Positions 25,278 through 34,031 of a DNA stretch of 64,000 nucleotides are shown here, in pieces (within the stretch, counting starts at the first letter, position 1; each line of letters starts with the position of its first letter). The DNA is from Maribacter algarum (ex Lu et al. 2025) (nom. illeg.) (GTDB lineage Bacteria > Bacteroidota > Bacteroidia > Flavobacteriales > Flavobacteriaceae). The stretch spans positions 744,001 through 808,000 of the forward strand of contig CANMAW010000001.1 in the NCBI GenBank assembly GCA_947495915.1, written 5' to 3'. The notes beneath the pieces were generated by a model, which had not been told where the DNA came from, ran no database searches, and saw only the letters and a program-made list of their open reading frames with translations. A program made the position numbers and the translations under genes.

Positions 25278-26906
25278 ATGAAAAAGTATTTAAACCTTTT
25301 CGATTTCAAACAAAAAGTTGATTACAAAACGGAAATTTTATCAGGGCTAACAGTAGCCTTAGCTTTGGTACCAGAAGCTATTGCCTTTGCTTTAATTCCT
25401 GGTTTTTCTCCGCTTACCGGGTTGTACGCTGCTTTTGTTTTGGCATTAATTACTTCAATATTTGGAGGTCGCCCAGGTATGATTTCTGGTGCTACAGGTG
25501 CAGTGGCCGTAATTTTCATCGGCCTTATTTTAGAATTAAAGCGAAACTTTCCGGGTATTGAGCCCGAAACCATTTTGAATTATGTCTTTGCTACTGTGAT
25601 AATTGCAGGCTTACTTCAAATAGGTGCAGGCTTGCTTCGTTTGGGTAAATTCATTCGTTTGGTACCACACCCGGTAATGTTTGGGTTTGTAAACGGGTTA
25701 GCGATCATCATATTTATGGCACAGTTTCCTAACTTTTACGAAAAAGGTACAGACAATTTGTTAAGTGGTTCAGCGATGTATATCATGCTAGGTTTAACCC
25801 TCTTAACCATGTTAATCATTTGGGGGCTTCCTAAATTAACGAAAGCGGTTCCTTCTTCTTTGGTTGCTATTGTCGTTGTATCTGCTATTGTAATTGGTTT
25901 TGGAGTAGAAACTCTTACTGTTGCTGACACCATGAAAGCTGGCGAAACTATAAAAGGCGGATTTCCCCCCTTATCTATTCCACAGATACCATTTACTTTA
26001 GAGACTTTTAAAATCATTTTTCCTTTTGCCGCGATAGTTGCGGGTGTTGGTCTAATTGAAAGTTTGCTTACCCTTAATATTATTGATGAAATCACAGAAA
26101 CAAGAGGAAGCGGAAATAGAGAATGTGTTGCTCAAGGTACTGCCAATATATTATCTGGTTTCTTATCTGGTATGGGTGGTTGTGCAATGATCGGCCAAAG
26201 TTTGATCAACACATCATCTGGTGCAAGAGCCCGACTTTCAGGAATAACCGCTGCTGTTATGCTTTTAGTTTTTATCATGTTTGGTTCTAGCTTAATTGAG
26301 CGCCTACCAATGGCTGCACTTGTGGGACTTATGTTTATGGTTGCCATTGGAACTTTTGAATGGGCAAGCTTTAAGACTTTTCGTAAAATGCCAAATTCAG
26401 ATGTAATCGTTATGATTTTAGTAACCTTGATTACTGCAATTACGCACAACTTAGCGGTTGCAGTTTTATTAGGTGTCGTTATTTCAGCATTGGCCTATTC
26501 TTGGGAGAATGCAAAACGTATTCGAGCAAGAAAACATGTAGATGAAAACGGAGTAAAATACTACGAAATATATGGCCCGTTATTTTTTGGTTCAACCACT
26601 GCTTTTGGCGAAAAGTTTGATGTTTTAAATGATCCTGAAGAGGTGATTATTGATTTTAAGGAAAGCCGAGTGGCTGATATGTCAGGTATAGAAGCTTTAA
26701 ATAGAATAACAGAACGCTATGCAAAAGCAGGTAAGAAAGTTCATCTGAAACATTTAAGCAAAGATTGCATTATGCTTTTAGAAAGCGCAGAAGATATCAT
26801 AGATGTGAATGTTTTAGAAGACCCTACTTATAAAGTAGTTGTAGATCGCGTAAAAAAGCTTGATGATTCTGAACCAGAACGCCCATTTAATCTTTGGGAG
26901 CTTTAA
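25278..26906 (+). CDS. SulP family anion transporter with STAS domain
   Basis: 542 residues. About ten to twelve membrane helices, with the N-terminal signature ALALVPEAIAFALIPG and the internal GATGAVAVIF, followed by a C-terminal STAS domain (about 430-520, with FKESRVADMSGIEALN). SulP proteins carry sulfate, bicarbonate or other anions; bacterial members are often sodium-dependent bicarbonate or fumarate carriers, so the substrate is open. It is transcribed from a recognisable promoter. A convergent small ORF follows after 7 bp. Confidence 0.92.
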   Translation: MKKYLNLFDFKQKVDYKTEILSGLTVALALVPEAIAFALIPGFSPLTGLYAAFVLALITSIFGGRPGMISGATGAVAVIFIGLILELKRNFPGIEPETILNYVFATVIIAGLLQIGAGLLRLGKFIRLVPHPVMFGFVNGLAIIIFMAQFPNFYEKGTDNLLSGSAMYIMLGLTLLTMLIIWGLPKLTKAVPSSLVAIVVVSAIVIGFGVETLTVADTMKAGETIKGGFPPLSIPQIPFTLETFKIIFPFAAIVAGVGLIESLLTLNIIDEITETRGSGNRECVAQGTANILSGFLSGMGGCAMIGQSLINTSSGARARLSGITAAVMLLVFIMFGSSLIERLPMAALVGLMFMVAIGTFEWASFKTFRKMPNSDVIVMILVTLITAITHNLAVAVLLGVVISALAYSWENAKRIRARKHVDENGVKYYEIYGPLFFGSTTAFGEKFDVLNDPEEVIIDFKESRVADMSGIEALNRITERYAKAGKKVHLKHLSKDCIMLLESAEDIIDVNVLEDPTYKVVVDRVKKLDDSEPERPFNLWEL

Positions 26907-26913
26907 AAGAAAA

Positions 26914-27054
26914 CTAGGCTTTTTTCTTTTTTGATTTTCTGCTGTAGCTGCCTGACCAGCCTATCCAATTTAAAAGTGATATTTGTTTTTGAATTCTTAA
27001 GGTTTTGGTTTCTAAAACAGCCTCTTTCGATAATTTTGATGGATTGTCTTTCAT
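26914..27054 (-). CDS. Small basic protein, 46 residues
   Basis: Preferred start is the ATG at 27054; a longer frame reaches 27096. The protein is strongly basic and ends in KSKKKKA, with a central LLNWIGWSG. I see no family match. It is convergent with the SulP gene, with only 7 bp between the stops. No promoter element was found, so the coding call is tentative; it may be a small cytoplasmic nucleic-acid- or membrane-binding protein, or not translated. Confidence 0.35.
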   Translation of the reverse strand: MKDNPSKLSKEAVLETKTLRIQKQISLLNWIGWSGSYSRKSKKKKA

Positions 27055-27228
27055 GATTGATGATTTTAAAGTACTCTTTTCTTTAAAGACGATCAACTTT
27101 CAAAAAGAAGGAAATTTTTATGTTAAATTTTCAAATAGTTAATTTAACTGTCTGATTTTTAAACTAATAATTATTTAATTAGCGTGATTTTTGAATAAAT
27201 AAGGGATTATTCATAAAAGCTTAATAAT

Positions 27229-27271
27229 AAAAAACCCGATGCTTCAATCAGGTTGAAGCATCGGGTTTTTT
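27229..27271. terminator. Terminator of the cytochrome c gene
   Basis: Perfect 19-bp stem (arms 27229-27247 and 27253-27271, core ACCCGATGCTTCAA) with a 5-base loop and T runs on both strands. Lies 15 bp past the cytochrome c stop codon. Confidence 0.9.
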
Positions 27272-27286
27272 ATATAGTTTATAATA

Positions 27287-27769
27287 TTAGAGCGTTCTTA
27301 AATATTCTGCAACTGAACGAGTTTCGTCTTCACTTAAGTTTTGGTTTAACATAATCGCATTATTGTACTCTTTCAATAGAGCCTTAGCTATAGGGTCTTC
27401 TTTTAGCATTTTATCAGGATTAGATATCATGTTCATCACCCATGCCGGACTTCTACGCTCATAAACCCCTTTTAAAGCAGGGCCAATCATACGTTGTTCT
27501 GCCATATGGCATGCCGTACAGATTGCGCTAAATTTTGCCTCTCCAGCAGCAGCAAAATCGGCATCTATTGCCTCTGGAAAAGTGATATCCTTAAAAGGAC
27601 CAACACCATCATTGTCCATATCAACAGGAATTCCTTCTGAAGTAGTTTCAGCTTTTACCTCCTTTTTAGCTCGGTTCATTTCAAAACCTTCTTTTTTCTC
27701 TTCTTTTTTTGATTCGCCACAGCTGAATAATAATCCGCCTATAGCTAGTACTGCAAGTAATTTTTTCAT
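27287..27769 (-). CDS. Lipoprotein cytochrome c
   Basis: 160 residues. The signal peptide ends in LLFSC (lipobox Cys at about 17), followed by a Lys/Glu-rich linker (about 20-45). The haem-binding motif CTACH is at about residue 85-90, and the Met ligand is probably in the MLNQNLSEDE region. This is a small class I cytochrome anchored to a membrane and probably passing electrons in the periplasm. A 7-bp hairpin (TGCCGAA-GAATA-TTCGGCA, 27785-27803) lies in the region just before the start and could be a leader structure or operator. Confidence 0.9.
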   Translation of the reverse strand: MKKLLAVLAIGGLLFSCGESKKEEKKEGFEMNRAKKEVKAETTSEGIPVDMDNDGVGPFKDITFPEAIDADFAAAGEAKFSAICTACHMAEQRMIGPALKGVYERRSPAWVMNMISNPDKMLKEDPIAKALLKEYNNAIMLNQNLSEDETRSVAEYLRTL

Positions 27770-27843
27770 TTAAGCTGAATTTCTTGCCGAAGAATATTCG
27801 GCATTGGTTTTTAATAAGCTACTAATATAATAAATAGCAATAT

Positions 27844-28806
27844 TTAAACCTCTTCATTAAAGAAATTAATCGCTCTTTTTTCGGTATAAGTAATATTTTG
27901 CCTGCCGTAAAACCCAACATGTCCTCCGTATTTTGGGGTTTCTAAATATAGGTTTGTATTTTGTTTTGCTGCTTCATAAGGGTAGCATTCAGGGCCTAAA
28001 AAAGAATCATTTTTAGCATTTATGATAAGTACAGGTAACTGAATTTTTGCTAAAAATGGTAAACAACTACAGCTATTATAATAATCTAACGCATCATGAA
28101 AACCGTGTGCTTTGCTTGTATAAATGTCATCAAAATCTTTTAGGGTTATTACCTTTTTGACGTCATCAAGGGTGATTTTATCAGGAAATAGTTGTTGCTT
28201 TTTTTTTAGTTTGCCAACTAGGTTTTTTTTGAAGCGCAAAGCATAAGCTATATTTTTGGTTTTTAATAATTCTTTGCAAGAACTATGTAAATCGCACGGA
28301 ACCGAAATACCTATGGCAGCCTTTATTTCTTTTGCAATAGTTCGATCTTCACCTAAATATTTCAAAGTTAAATTTGCACCAAGACTAAAGCCTTTTATAT
28401 AAATTTCAGTATATTTTTTTGTTTGAAGAATATATTGAACCAATGCATCTAGGTCTTCAGTAGCTCCAGAGTGATATGAACGAAAGAGACGATTGGTCTC
28501 TCCACTACAAGATCGCAGATTTAACGCGCAGACATCAAATTCATTTTCATTAAAAATTTTAGCACTACCAAGAACATAGGCCCTTTGAGCATTACCCTCT
28601 AAACCGTGAATAAGAATAACTACCCTGTTAGTAATCTTACTGGAATAGCTCCAATCTAAATCTAAAAAATCTCCATCTGATAATTCAATTCGCTCTCTTT
28701 TTTGCTCAATCGGACTAATTTTTCGCCATAACCCGTTATAAATAGTTGAAAAATGAGATTTTTTGAAAAGAAATGGCGGATTGTATTCTGAGGGTAGTAT
28801 TGGCAT
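27844..28806 (-). CDS. Alpha/beta hydrolase, YheT-type
   Basis: 320 residues. Alpha/beta-hydrolase fold with the nucleophile elbow GFSLGAN, the oxyanion-region segment LIHGLEGNAQRAYV and the acid/His region at NAKNDSFLGPE and GGHVGF. The early FDVCALNLRSCSGE segment is typical of the YheT branch. No signal peptide, so it acts in the cytoplasm. Family members are putative esterases with unknown natural substrates. The gene stands alone between the cytochrome c gene and the divergent zinc-finger gene. Confidence 0.88.
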   Translation of the reverse strand: MPILPSEYNPPFLFKKSHFSTIYNGLWRKISPIEQKRERIELSDGDFLDLDWSYSSKITNRVVILIHGLEGNAQRAYVLGSAKIFNENEFDVCALNLRSCSGETNRLFRSYHSGATEDLDALVQYILQTKKYTEIYIKGFSLGANLTLKYLGEDRTIAKEIKAAIGISVPCDLHSSCKELLKTKNIAYALRFKKNLVGKLKKKQQLFPDKITLDDVKKVITLKDFDDIYTSKAHGFHDALDYYNSCSCLPFLAKIQLPVLIINAKNDSFLGPECYPYEAAKQNTNLYLETPKYGGHVGFYGRQNITYTEKRAINFFNEEV

Positions 28807-28925
28807 TAAAAAAATAATAGACGTTAAAACTATGCAGTATCATAGCAATTTTAAAAATACAATAAAGATTAGGAATGACTTCGTAAGCAGCATTGACATT
28901 CTATTTCTTTATTGTAAATTTAAGA

Positions 28926-29201
28926 ATGGCAGTTACCATTAAAAAGTGCGAGCACTTAAAAGCGATTACGGAATTTAAGAAAGCAGAAACGAATGCCTGT
29001 GAAGAATGTCTTAAAATAGGATCACAATGGGTACACTTAAGAACTTGCCAAAGTTGTGGAGTTACACTGTGTTGTGATAGTTCTCCCCAGCAGCATGCAA
29101 GCAAACACGCAAAATCATTAAAGCACCCCGTTATTATCTCTGCTGAACCAAACGAAAGGTGGATGTGGTGCTATGAACACGAATTAATGACTATATATTA
29201 G
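28926..29201 (+). CDS. UBP-type zinc finger protein
   Basis: 91 residues from the preferred ATG at 28926; the frame extends to 28893 but the first eleven residues (hydrophobic) do not fit. A ubiquitin-protease-type zinc finger covers almost the whole protein: KKCEHL, CEEC, the CQSCG pair, CCDSS, and the spaced His residues of QQHASKHAKSLKHP, ending WMWCYEHE. In eukaryotes this domain binds the ubiquitin C-terminus; bacteria lack ubiquitin, so the ligand here is unknown. It is followed after 3 bp by the cyclic-nucleotide-binding flavoprotein, a pairing found in several bacterial phyla. Confidence 0.86.
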   Translation: MAVTIKKCEHLKAITEFKKAETNACEECLKIGSQWVHLRTCQSCGVTLCCDSSPQQHASKHAKSLKHPVIISAEPNERWMWCYEHELMTIY

Positions 29202-29204
29202 AAA

Positions 29205-30860
29205 ATGACAGATTCAAGATTTCCAGAACTTACCCAACGACAGATTTCCATTTTGAAAGAGCATGGTCAATTGGAAACCTTTGATGAAGACACGCGAATT
29301 TTTTCAATAGGAGATTTACTTTATGACTTTTTTGCGGTACTGGAAGGGGAAATTTGCATTATAGATTCTTCGAATAATAACACGGAAGTGGTGGCGCTTC
29401 ACAAGAATGAGTTTTCAGGCGATAGCAGCATGTTATCGAATCGAAGTGCTCAATTTAACGGTATAGCAAAAGAGGGAACAACCGCCATTCGGTTAAGTCC
29501 TTTGCAATTGCGCCGGGTAATCACCCAGCACAGCGACATTAGTGATATTTTGCTGAACGCATTTTTGGTACGTCAAGAAATGGTTCTTAATGAAATTAGC
29601 GGAGGAATGAAATTGATTGGCTCTGGTAATTCTAAAGAAACCTATGCGATTCGTGATTTTATGGATAAGAATCACATTTGGTACAATTTCATGGATATCG
29701 AAAGTTCTGAAGAAGCGAAAGACCTGTTATTAAACTTCAACCTAGTCACCGACGACCTTCCCATTTTAATTACAAGTGATTCCAAAGTATGTAAGAAGCC
29801 ATCCTTAGATGCTGTTGCTAGAAATTCAGGAGTGTTGATGGATTTTGAAGACAAGGTTTTTGATTTACTTGTCATTGGTGCTGGTCCGGCGGGCTTAGCT
29901 GCTAGCGTTTATGCAGCTTCTGAAGGGTTGAATGTTGTTACCATTGATAGCACTGCACCTGGTGGTCAAGCAGGTAAAAGTTCTAAAATTGAAAATTACC
30001 TAGGGTTTCCTACGGGAATTTCAGGAAGTGATTTAGCTAATAAGGCCTATGTGCAAGCACAAAAATTCGGATGTAATATTTCGATTCCGCATAAAGCTAA
30101 TAGCATTACACATAAGGGGGAATATTTTGTACTCTGTGCCACAAACGGGAAAGAAATAAAATCTAAGGCTTTAATGGCTGCTACAGGAGCTAGTTATAGC
30201 AGACTTCCTATTGAAAATATTGAAAAGTATGAGGGTAGCGGCGTCTATTATTCCGCAACCGGTATGAATGCTAGCTCGTGTAAAAATGAGATTGTAGGAG
30301 TCGTTGGTGGTGGAAATTCTGCTGGGCAAGCTGCTTTGTTTTTGGCAGATCATGCCGAAGAAGTTCATGTCATTTTACGTGGTGGAGATTTGGGTTCAAA
30401 AATGAGCAATTATCTAGTGCAGCGTATTGAAGCTGCACCAAATATTCATGTACAACTCTTTACCGAAGTCAAAACTTTAAAAGGGCAACATCATTTAGAG
30501 TCTGTTGTTTTAGAGAATAAATCAGGGGAATCAGTTGAAATGACGATGACCAACTTATTTACTTTTATTGGTGCAAAACCAGGTACTGAATGGCTGAAAG
30601 GTTTGGTGGCGACTGATGAAAAAGGATTTATCTGTACGGGTCTAGGTATAAAGGAGGAAGATTTATACACCTGCGATATTTTCCGAACTAGAAAACCCCA
30701 ATCTTTAGAAACAAGTATTCCGGGTTTCTTTGCGGTGGGTGATGTTCGAAAAGGCTCGGTAAAGCGAGTTGCTTCAGCCGTAGGTGAAGGCTCAATGGCC
30801 ATTAGCCAGGTGCATCAATTTTTAGGAGAATTAAGTGCTCAAAAATCGGTTGAGGCCTAA
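29205..30860 (+). CDS. Thioredoxin reductase-like flavoprotein with cyclic nucleotide-binding domain
   Basis: 551 residues. An N-terminal cyclic-nucleotide-binding domain (about 15-130) is followed by a thioredoxin/glutaredoxin-like domain (about 140-205). A class II pyridine nucleotide-disulfide oxidoreductase domain follows, with FAD motif GAGPAG (about 225), GGQAGKSSKIENY, NADP motif GGGNSAG (about 368) and the C-terminal FAVGDVRKGS. Where thioredoxin reductase has its redox pair CATC, this protein has SATG, so it cannot be a normal thioredoxin reductase. Fused to the UBP zinc-finger gene by a 3-bp gap. Perhaps a nucleotide-regulated NAD(P)H oxidoreductase; the acceptor is unknown. Confidence 0.87.
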   Translation: MTDSRFPELTQRQISILKEHGQLETFDEDTRIFSIGDLLYDFFAVLEGEICIIDSSNNNTEVVALHKNEFSGDSSMLSNRSAQFNGIAKEGTTAIRLSPLQLRRVITQHSDISDILLNAFLVRQEMVLNEISGGMKLIGSGNSKETYAIRDFMDKNHIWYNFMDIESSEEAKDLLLNFNLVTDDLPILITSDSKVCKKPSLDAVARNSGVLMDFEDKVFDLLVIGAGPAGLAASVYAASEGLNVVTIDSTAPGGQAGKSSKIENYLGFPTGISGSDLANKAYVQAQKFGCNISIPHKANSITHKGEYFVLCATNGKEIKSKALMAATGASYSRLPIENIEKYEGSGVYYSATGMNASSCKNEIVGVVGGGNSAGQAALFLADHAEEVHVILRGGDLGSKMSNYLVQRIEAAPNIHVQLFTEVKTLKGQHHLESVVLENKSGESVEMTMTNLFTFIGAKPGTEWLKGLVATDEKGFICTGLGIKEEDLYTCDIFRTRKPQSLETSIPGFFAVGDVRKGSVKRVASAVGEGSMAISQVHQFLGELSAQKSVEA

Positions 30861-30864
30861 TACC

Positions 30865-31839
30865 TTATTTAGGGTATACTTCCAGAATTTTAATTTGTGC
30901 TTCAATAGCACTTTTAAATTCTGACTTTAGGTCGTTCACTAGTTCTGCAACTGGCACAGAATTTTCAATTAAAGCAGATCCTTGTCCGGCAGACCATATC
31001 GTTTTCCATGCTTTTGCTTCGGTATTTAGCTCTTTTCCAAAATCTATTTTAGTATCCTTTTTCAAATCTTCTTCAGTGATTCCAGCAGCTTTCAAACTCG
31101 CGCCTAAGAAGTTCGCATGAACTCCTGAAATGGAAGCAGTGTATACTACATCACTTGCGCCAGCATCGATAATCATCTTTTTATATTCTTCAGGTGCTTT
31201 AGCTTCATCCGTATTTATAAATCGAGTTCCCATATAAGCGATATCGGCTCCCATTTGCATGGCGGAAGCAATATCTCTGCCTGTACTTATACAGCCAGAA
31301 AGAATGATAGTTTTGTCAAAGAACTTTTTGATTTCAGCTACCAAAGTCATTGGGTTAATGGTACCTGCATGACCACCAGCCCCTGCGGCTACGAGAATGA
31401 GACCGTCAACCCCAGCTTCTGCAGCTTTTTCAGCATGACGCTTTTTAATAATATCGTGAAAAACAAGCCCACCATAACTATGAATGGCATCTACAACCGT
31501 TGATACGGCACCTAAAGATGTTATAATTACAGGAACCCTATGTTTTACGCACAATTTCACATCAGCCTCTAGCCTAGGGTTTGTAGGGTGAACAATTAGA
31601 TTAACCCCAAATGGTGCTGCCTTTTTACCTGTTTCTGCTTCAAATTTTTGTAATGCCGTTTTTATTTCAATAAGCCATTCTTCAAAACCTTCACTAGTTC
31701 TTTGATTGAGTGCTGGAAAAGTTCCAACAATTCCGTTTTTACAACATTCGATAACCAGTTGAGGTCCTGAAATTAAAAACATGGGAGCGGCCATGGCCGG
31801 TAGAGAAAGGTCTTTTATGAAAGAAGGTTTAGTGCTCAT
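30865..31839 (-). CDS. Nitronate monooxygenase-like FMN protein
   Basis: 324 residues. TIM-barrel FMN enzyme of the nitropropane dioxygenase family. Supporting segments are LPAMAAPMFLISGP, the phosphate-binding GAGGHAGT, and LSGCISTGRDIASAMQMGAD. Members oxidise alkyl nitronates such as propionate-3-nitronate to protect the cell; others act in lipid metabolism, so the substrate is open. It is convergent with the flavoprotein gene, with 4 bp between the stops. The promoter region holds a striking 18-bp palindrome. Confidence 0.88.
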   Translation of the reverse strand: MSTKPSFIKDLSLPAMAAPMFLISGPQLVIECCKNGIVGTFPALNQRTSEGFEEWLIEIKTALQKFEAETGKKAAPFGVNLIVHPTNPRLEADVKLCVKHRVPVIITSLGAVSTVVDAIHSYGGLVFHDIIKKRHAEKAAEAGVDGLILVAAGAGGHAGTINPMTLVAEIKKFFDKTIILSGCISTGRDIASAMQMGADIAYMGTRFINTDEAKAPEEYKKMIIDAGASDVVYTASISGVHANFLGASLKAAGITEEDLKKDTKIDFGKELNTEAKAWKTIWSAGQGSALIENSVPVAELVNDLKSEFKSAIEAQIKILEVYPK

Positions 31840-31888
31840 CGTTAAAAATTTACGTCAATTAAAAAATAGCTATACTTAAATAGCCTAT

Positions 31889-31929
31889 CAAAACTACTAT
31901 TTTTTAACGAATATTATGCATGCATAATA
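31889..31929 (-). promoter_or_regulatory. Nitronate monooxygenase promoter with 18-bp palindrome operator candidate
   Basis: Minus-strand -7 element TAGTTTTG (31889-31896) with the perfect palindrome TATTATGCATGCATAATA (31912-31929) where the -33 region would be. No separate TTG -33 element is seen, so a protein bound to the palindrome could activate or repress. Confidence 0.55.
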
Positions 31930-31991
31930 AATTATACCTGAAGATTATTAAAGGGTGGAGTTTTAAAATAAAAATAATTAAGGTGTAAGAA

Positions 31992-32096
31992 CTACCTGTT
32001 ATTACGTTTTTTAAGCCTCCCTTTTAATATGTAGACAACAATATTTGCCGTAAGAATTATGGCTGTTATACCGATAAAATAGCTTATTGAATTCAT
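31992..32096 (-). CDS. Small single-span membrane protein, 34 residues
   Basis: ATG to TAG frame of 34 codons: MNSISYFIGITAIILTANIV starts a single hydrophobic helix of about 20 residues, then a basic tail ending KGRLKKRNNR. The pattern of one helix with a positive cytoplasmic end is typical of real small membrane proteins rather than random frames. It lies 103 bp downstream of the EamA gene's end on the same strand and may be read from that transcript. No family recognised. Confidence 0.45.
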   Translation of the reverse strand: MNSISYFIGITAIILTANIVVYILKGRLKKRNNR

Positions 32097-32199
32097 GCTT
32101 CCTAATTTTGGGTCTAACAAAACTGTTATAAGATTAGGGGATATACTGAGGATTCAAAAGTTTATAAAAGGTTGCTTTTAAAAGTGATATTTTTTGAAA

Positions 32200-33090
32200 T
32201 TAATTTGATTTTATTTTTTTACTTGCCAAATACACTCCTAATAAGACAAGGCAAGCTGCAATGATTTTTACAGTGGTTAAACCATCCTGCCCGGTAGCAA
32301 CTGCATAAATAATTCCGATTAAGGGTTGTAGATAAATAAATGCGCTAACGGTTGAAGCTTTCAATTGGGTAAGCGCAAAAACATTAAAAAGATAAGTACA
32401 AAAAGTGGTTCCTACCACAACAAAAACTATTTTCCATAGGGCTTCAAAAGGTAAATTTGGCCAATCGATGGCAATAAGTTCATGATATCCGAAAGGAAGA
32501 CAAATAAGAATTCCTAAAGAAAATAACCATTTCATAAAGGTAAACGGGTGGTATTTGTCAATAAGAATTTTGGCGACGATCAAATAAGAGCCAAAGAAAA
32601 TAGCATTCAATAAAATATAGAAGTTACCTAGAGGAATGTTGGGGGCATCTTGTCGTACTTCATTTCCAAAAACAATTAAACCTATCGCACCGGCGAGTCC
32701 GATAATAATTCCGATAATTTTGCGAGTGGTTATTTTCTCTTTTATGACTATGGCGGAAAGCAATAAAACGATTACAGGAGTAATGGTAATGATTACAGCA
32801 CTATTGATGGGTGTAGAGAGGGCTAAACCTTTAAAAAAAGAAAGCATATTAATGCCCATACCAAGAATCGCACACGTAATTATTCTTAAGTAGTCTTTTT
32901 TATGAATTTTTTCTTTAGGTCCGAAAAAGGAAATCATCCAGAATAATACAGCAGCTCCGATAACACGCAGCATAATAAAACCATAAGGTTGCACATACAG
33001 TGGCATGACCCCTTTAGCAATACTATGGTTAAAACCATAAATGGTGGTGGCGCCTATCGCTGCTAATATAGCAAGCGTTCGTAAATTCAT
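32200..33090 (-). CDS. EamA (DMT) family transporter
   Basis: 296 residues with ten predicted membrane helices in two EamA repeats (about 5-140 and 150-290). Signature segments include GFNHSIAKGVMPL near the start and LQPLIGIIYAVATGQ in the second half. These are metabolite exporters of the drug/metabolite superfamily; the substrate cannot be inferred. Its ATG overlaps the stop of the ArsC/Spx-like gene by 4 bp, so translation of the two is probably coupled. The paralog or partner requirement of small DMT proteins does not apply, as both repeats are present. Confidence 0.9.
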   Translation of the reverse strand: MNLRTLAILAAIGATTIYGFNHSIAKGVMPLYVQPYGFIMLRVIGAAVLFWMISFFGPKEKIHKKDYLRIITCAILGMGINMLSFFKGLALSTPINSAVIITITPVIVLLLSAIVIKEKITTRKIIGIIIGLAGAIGLIVFGNEVRQDAPNIPLGNFYILLNAIFFGSYLIVAKILIDKYHPFTFMKWLFSLGILICLPFGYHELIAIDWPNLPFEALWKIVFVVVGTTFCTYLFNVFALTQLKASTVSAFIYLQPLIGIIYAVATGQDGLTTVKIIAACLVLLGVYLASKKIKSN

Positions 33091-33437
33091 GAATGAACAG
33101 CTGCTTTAGCGGCTTCAATAACTTTTTTACTATTTCCAATAAAAATTTGATCATCAACAACAACTACAGGTCTTTTTAAAAATGTATAATGTTCAAGAAT
33201 TAAACTTTTATAATCTATTTCTGAAAGTTGTTTTTCATGTAGACCTTTCTGTCTAAATAGTCTGGCTCTTTTGCTAAAGAGCGCCTCGTAACTATCGCTT
33301 AATTCATGCATCGCTATTAATTGACCTTCTGTAATGGGTTCTGTTTTAATATCTTGATATTCACAAGTGCTCGGCAAATCAAGTTCTTTGATGATACGTT
33401 TACAGGTATCGCAGGTGCTAAGATGATATATTTTCAT
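33087..33437 (-). CDS. ArsC/Spx family protein
   Basis: 116 residues from the ATG at 33437; the longer frame to 33521 adds 28 residues that do not fit the family. Thioredoxin-like fold with the redox pair in STCDTCKRI and the family segments FSKRARLFR and LKRPVVVVDD. The CxxC is like Spx/MgsR rather than the CxR of plain arsenate reductase, so a redox sensor or glutathione/thioredoxin-linked reductase is more likely than arsenate reduction. The downstream EamA gene overlaps it by 4 bp. Confidence 0.85.
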   Translation of the reverse strand: MKIYHLSTCDTCKRIIKELDLPSTCEYQDIKTEPITEGQLIAMHELSDSYEALFSKRARLFRQKGLHEKQLSEIDYKSLILEHYTFLKRPVVVVDDQIFIGNSKKVIEAAKAAVHS

Positions 33438-33554
33438 AGTTATGTGTTTTCTTAATCTTTGAAATTCAGAAATATAGGTAATCGATATAATTTTTAGGAA
33501 CCACAAAGAAACCGATTTCACCTGAATTGTACTATTTTTAGCGAACCGTAAAAA

Positions 33555-34031
33555 ATGGAAACCATGAAAAGTGTTTTAGAACAAACCCTTCAAATTAGAA
33601 AAGGGTTTTACCATATTTTAAAGAGTACGCCACGCGAAGAACTTTTGAAAATTCCAGAAGGTTTTAATAACAATATATGGTGGAATATTGCTCATGTTGT
33701 TTCTACTCAACAAGCGTTAGTATATGCCTTAAGTGGTAATAAAATACAAATACCTCAAGAGCTGAAAGACAAGTTTAAAAAAGGAACCATTCCTGATGGC
33801 ACTGCAACAGATGAAGAGATTGAACAGGTAAAAGCATTGTTGTTTTCAACAATTGAAAAAACTATTGAGGATTATGACAAAGGTCTGTTTTCTAATTATA
33901 AGGACTATACCACGAGTGCAAATGTGACTTTAACATCTGCGGAAGACGCTATTTCGTTTAACTTTTTTCACGAAGGATTGCATTACGGCAGTGTTTTAGC
34001 ACTACGTAGAGCGGTAAAAGTTAATGCTTAA
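33555..34031 (+). CDS. DinB family protein
   Basis: 158 residues. Four-helix bundle with the metal-binding His residues in NIAHVV and HEGLHYG. DinB-like (DUF664 type) proteins include thiol-dependent transferases; the activity here is not known. The start at 33555 gives METMKS; an internal Met three codons later is also possible. Its stop interlocks with that of the convergent DUF3298 lipoprotein in a shared TTAA. A near-consensus TATTTTTA lies just before the gene. Confidence 0.83.
   Translation: METMKSVLEQTLQIRKGFYHILKSTPREELLKIPEGFNNNIWWNIAHVVSTQQALVYALSGNKIQIPQELKDKFKKGTIPDGTATDEEIEQVKALLFSTIEKTIEDYDKGLFSNYKDYTTSANVTLTSAEDAISFNFFHEGLHYGSVLALRRAVKVNA

Noticed and set aside
29205-30860. 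A Crp/Fnr-type transcription factor because of the cyclic-nucleotide-binding domain
   Set aside because: There is no helix-turn-helix; the rest is a flavoprotein oxidoreductase.
33087-33437. An arsenate reductase and arsenic-resistance cluster
   Set aside because: The active site is CxxC as in Spx-like proteins, and the neighbour is an EamA transporter with no arsenic regulator or pump.
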